This document shows positions 36,068-36,444 of a stretch of DNA of 36,444 nucleotides, one piece after another; within the stretch, counting starts at the first letter, position 1; every line of letters begins with the position of its first letter. Source of the stretch: Acetobacteraceae bacterium (GTDB lineage: Bacteria; Pseudomonadota; Alphaproteobacteria; Acetobacterales; Acetobacteraceae); the NCBI GenBank assembly GCA_003137135.1, contig PLFB01000232.1, positions 26,373 to 62,816 of the forward strand, written 5' to 3'. The notes under the pieces are model-generated. The model was not told the origin of the DNA. It worked only from the letters and a program-made list of their open reading frames with translations, and ran no database searches. The position numbers were made by a program, and so were the translations under genes.

Positions 36068-36444
36068 GTGGCCCGCGGGGAGGTTACGGGAAAGCAACAA
36101 AAACCGGCGGCCGGCCGGCGCGTGGCGAGGCTGGATGCGGACGTCAATCCGCCCGGTTTACCGGAAACCGGCGCGGCGCGGGATTTGAGGATTGGGTTTT
36201 TGATCCACGACGCCTCGCGGATGCGGCGCAACGCATTCGACCATTTCATGAAGCCGATGGGCATTACGCGTTCGCAATGGTGGGTCATCGCGCATCTCTC
36301 GCGCAAGGACGGCATGGTCCAGACCGAGCTTGCGGGCCTGCTGGATATCGGCAAGGTCACGCTGGGCGGGCTGGTGGACCGGCTCGGACAGGGCGGCTGG
36401 GTTGAGCGCCGGCAGGATGCCGATGACCGCCGCGCAAGGCGGGT
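36068..36444 (+). CDS. MarR family transcriptional regulator, 3'-truncated by the window edge; paralog of 2191..2775
   Basis: Manual translation from GTG 36068: VAREVTGKQQKPAAGRRVARLDADVNPPGLPETGAARDLRIGFLIHDASRMRRNAFDHFMKPMGITRSQWWVIAHLSRKDGMVQTELAGLLDIGKVTLGGLVDRLGQGGWVERRQDADDRRARR. Absent from the ORF track because no stop falls in the window. Confidence 0.85.
   Translation, partial: MARGEVTGKQQKPAAGRRVARLDADVNPPGLPETGAARDLRIGFLIHDASRMRRNAFDHFMKPMGITRSQWWVIAHLSRKDGMVQTELAGLLDIGKVTLGGLVDRLGQGGWVERRQDADDRRARR

Noticed and set aside
1-36444. Search for tRNA, rRNA, integrase, transposase, toxin-antitoxin or defence genes
   Set aside because: None recognised among the ORFs or intergenic sequence; no direct evidence for a mobile element boundary within the window.

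Overview
High-GC proteobacterial window (intergenic A/T-palindromes suggest an Acetobacteraceae-like alphaproteobacterium; inference). It is almost entirely one catabolic island. Contents: (i) a minus-strand Rieske oxygenase alpha/beta pair divergent from a MarR regulator; (ii) an aldehyde dehydrogenase; (iii) a long plus-strand CoA-pathway operon (about 4.75-18.2 kb) with an HMG-CoA-synthase-fold/OB-fold protein, SCP2-type thiolase, two MaoC hydratases, a CitE-like lyase, acyl-CoA dehydrogenase, SDRs, a BKACE (DUF849) enzyme, acyl-CoA synthetase, enoyl-CoA hydratase, ABM monooxygenase, luciferase-like flavin oxidoreductase and a VOC protein; (iv) a LysR regulator divergent from an FAD monooxygenase; (v) a second Rieske alpha/beta pair with a P450, an exported NTF2-like protein and an SDR; (vi) a DUF1302 / DUF1329 / YCF48-like / RND-MMPL envelope module; (vii) a tail of NTF2-like proteins and an SDR; (viii) a second MarR paralog truncated by the right edge and absent from the ORF track. 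The most interesting points are: an HMGS-fold protein that lacks both its catalytic Cys and its zinc-ribbon Cys, coupled by ATGA overlap to a thiolase; four different CoA-dependent C-C bond enzymes in one operon; a shared CTTATnnTAAGGrTG motif on both sides of the MarR gene; structured intergenic DNA (a nested hairpin at 15520-15569, a LysR-type dyad, direct repeats before the DUF1302 module, a dispersed A/T palindrome family); and a duplicated Shine-Dalgarno/mini-ORF arrangement before the TTG-started RND gene. No tRNA, rRNA, CRISPR or transposase was seen. Product calls rest on motif recognition by eye, without database searches.
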